NCBI GenBank assembly: GCA_028291305.1 | Contig: JAQGII010000204.1 | Coordinates: 1 to 6,486, forward strand | Length of the DNA: 6,486 bases | Origin: Caulobacteraceae bacterium | GTDB lineage: Bacteria > Pseudomonadota > Alphaproteobacteria > Caulobacterales > Caulobacteraceae | Direction of reading: 5' to 3' | Shown here: piece by piece, positions 5,325-6,486 of the stretch | Layout of the letters: each line of letters begins with the position of its first letter | Position numbering within the stretch: the stretch's first letter is position 1 | Made by a program: the position numbers and the translations under genes | Notes under the pieces: model-generated | The model's input: the letters and a program-made list of their open reading frames with translations, nothing else | Database searches by the model: none | Told to the model about the DNA's origin: nothing

Positions 5325-5365
5325 CGCTGGACGGCGCGGGGCGCTGGGCGGCATAAGCCCGCCGC

Positions 5366-6235
5366 ATGAGCCCACTCGCCGACAGCCCCCTGCCCGTCGC
5401 CCGAACCGTCGCCGACCTGCGCCGGCAGGTATCGGCCTGGCGCGCCGACGGACTGCGGGTCGGCCTTGTGCCGACCATGGGGGCGCTGCACGAAGGGCAC
5501 CTGTCGCTGGTGCGCCGCGCGCTCGAGGACGCCGACCGCGTGATCGCCAGTCTGTTCGTCAACCCCGCGCAGTTCGCCCCGCACGAGGACTTCGACGCCT
5601 ATCCGCGCGGCGAGGAGCGCGACGCGGCCCTGCTGGCCGGGGCCGGCTGCCACCTGCTCTATGCGCCCCAGGCCTCGGAGATCTATCCGCCGGGCTTCGC
5701 CACCACCGTCACCGTGTCCGGGGTCTCCGCGCCCATGGAAGGCGAGCGGCGGCCGCAGTTCTTCGCCGGGGTCGCCACCGTGGTGGCCAAGCTGCTGATC
5801 CAGGCCTCGGCCGACGTCGCGGTGTTCGGCGAGAAGGACTACCAGCAGCTGCAGGTGATCAAGCGGATGGCCCGCGATCTGGACCTGCCCACCCGGATCC
5901 TGGGCGCCCCGACCCTGCGGGCGGAGGACGGCCTGGCCCTGTCCTCGCGCAACGCCTACCTGACCGCCCGGGAACGACCCATCGCCGGCAAGCTGAACGG
6001 CGTCATGGCGCAGCTGGCGCGCTCGGTGGCGGGCGGCGCGGCGGCGGCGGCGGCCGAGGTCCAGGCGACGGCCGCGCTGATCGCCGCGGGCTTCGACAGC
6101 GTGGACTACATCGAGGTGCGCCACGCCGAGGACCTGTCCCCCCTCGGCCCCGGTCCCATCGGTGACGCCCCGGCCCGCGTGCTGGCGGCGGCGTGGCTCG
6201 GCAAGACCCGGCTGATCGACAACATGGCGGTCTGA
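5366..6235 (+). CDS. panC: Pantothenate synthetase (pantoate--beta-alanine ligase) PanC
   Basis: PanC makes pantothenate (vitamin B5, precursor of coenzyme A) from pantoate, beta-alanine and ATP through a pantoyl-adenylate intermediate, in the cytoplasm. The product is 289 residues, the usual length. Family motifs appear in order: PTMGALHEGHLSLV at 36-49, with the HIGH-type nucleotide-binding HEGH at 42-45; FVNPAQF at 64-70; GEKDYQQL at 155-162; and DGLALSSRN at 188-196 (the KMSKS-like loop). It ends with the typical KTRLIDNMAV. The ATG at 5366 is preceded by no clear Shine-Dalgarno; a GC-rich stretch with a CATAAG lies just upstream, so the transcript may have little or no leader. It is divergent from mipZ and convergent with the DUF1489 gene. 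No panB or panD is seen in the window. Identity is very secure. Confidence 0.97.
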   Translation: MSPLADSPLPVARTVADLRRQVSAWRADGLRVGLVPTMGALHEGHLSLVRRALEDADRVIASLFVNPAQFAPHEDFDAYPRGEERDAALLAGAGCHLLYAPQASEIYPPGFATTVTVSGVSAPMEGERRPQFFAGVATVVAKLLIQASADVAVFGEKDYQQLQVIKRMARDLDLPTRILGAPTLRAEDGLALSSRNAYLTARERPIAGKLNGVMAQLARSVAGGAAAAAAEVQATAALIAAGFDSVDYIEVRHAEDLSPLGPGPIGDAPARVLAAAWLGKTRLIDNMAV

Positions 6236-6276
6236 ACGGGGGCGACTTCTGCTCCCTGTTTATGGCGGGCTGACGC

Positions 6277-6486
6277 TCACCACACCCCCAGCTCGCGCAG
6301 CTTGGCGGCCAGTTCCTGCGGCACCGCGACGGCCTCGCCGTGACGCCCCAGGTCCTGGGGGACGTCCTTGTGTTCGAAGTAGCGCCAGCCCTGGAACGGA
6401 CGGCGCGGCAGGGGGGCGACCAGCACCACCTCGGGGTCCAGGGTGATATGGCAGCGGGCCGCCTGGCCCTCGCCGACCGTGTCCAC
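6277..6486 (-). CDS. DUF1489 family protein (C-terminal part, enters from right edge)
   Basis: The last 69 residues of a conserved alphaproteobacterial protein of unknown function. The visible part reads TVGEGQAARCHITLDPEVV, then PLPRRPFQGWRYFEHKDVP and QDLG, and ends KLRELGVW. RRPFQGWRY with the following acidic D.P.DL segment is the pattern I associate with DUF1489; members are about 140-150 residues, so roughly half is here. The frame is still open at the window edge, and the GTG at 6486 is not taken as the start. No catalytic motif or membrane segment is visible, and I assign no function. It converges on panC with a 41-base gap (6236-6276) in which I see no terminator. Confidence 0.8.
   Translation of the reverse strand: MDTVGEGQAARCHITLDPEVVLVAPLPRRPFQGWRYFEHKDVPQDLGRHGEAVAVPQELAAKLRELGVW

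Noticed and set aside
6001..6060. GCG/GCC triplet run in panC, seen as a possible repeat expansion
   Set aside because: It encodes a short Ala-rich stretch in a helix of the C-terminal domain, common in high-GC genes. The frame is intact and the family length is normal.
5300..6124. 274-codon minus-strand open frame opposite panC
   Set aside because: It is a shadow of panC; the translation is Gly/Arg/His-rich with no recognisable domain.

Overview
The window is high-GC and chromosomal, from an alphaproteobacterium of the Caulobacterales type (Caulobacter, Phenylobacterium, Brevundimonas or close kin). The strongest evidence is a MipZ whose Walker residues and DNA-binding region fit the Caulobacter protein almost position for position. 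A Phasin_2-family phasin, a DUF1489 protein and an S11 carboxypeptidase with a C-terminal SPOR domain agree with this. It reads as core genome. I see no mobile element, CRISPR array, tRNA, rRNA or defence island.

Layout from left to right. (1) 1-1394, minus: clpS followed by the N-terminal 45% or so of clpA, a coupled pair for N-degron and general proteolysis with ClpP (not in the window). (2) 1395-1635: the clpS upstream region and the phasin terminator. (3) 1636-2073, minus: a phasin, with a good sigma70-type promoter flanked by TGC-rich boxes. (4) 2282-3748, plus: a secreted D,D-carboxypeptidase with a SPOR domain, divergent from the phasin. (5) 3752-3901, minus: a decayed GIY-YIG endonuclease gene, truncated at its 5' end and with an out-of-frame internal deletion. 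(6) 3905-5227, minus: mipZ and then, 18 bases downstream, a small membrane protein with a C-terminal J domain. (7) 5228-5365: the divergent mipZ/panC control region, with two GANTC (CcrM) sites, a near-consensus CtrA box and a Caulobacter-type -35 element. (8) 5366-6235, plus: panC. (9) 6277-6486, minus: the C-terminal end of a DUF1489 protein that enters from the right edge.

Several of these genes belong to growth and cell-cycle control: MipZ places the division plane, the SPOR-carboxypeptidase probably trims peptidoglycan at the septum, and ClpAS degrades regulated substrates. GANTC sites are concentrated in the three promoter-bearing gaps, as expected for a genome with CcrM/GcrA/CtrA control. 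I did not find a clearly new multi-gene system. The points most worth checking are the mipZ/panC control region, the putative phasin operator, the GIY-YIG remnant, and the Cys/His-rich linker of the carboxypeptidase.
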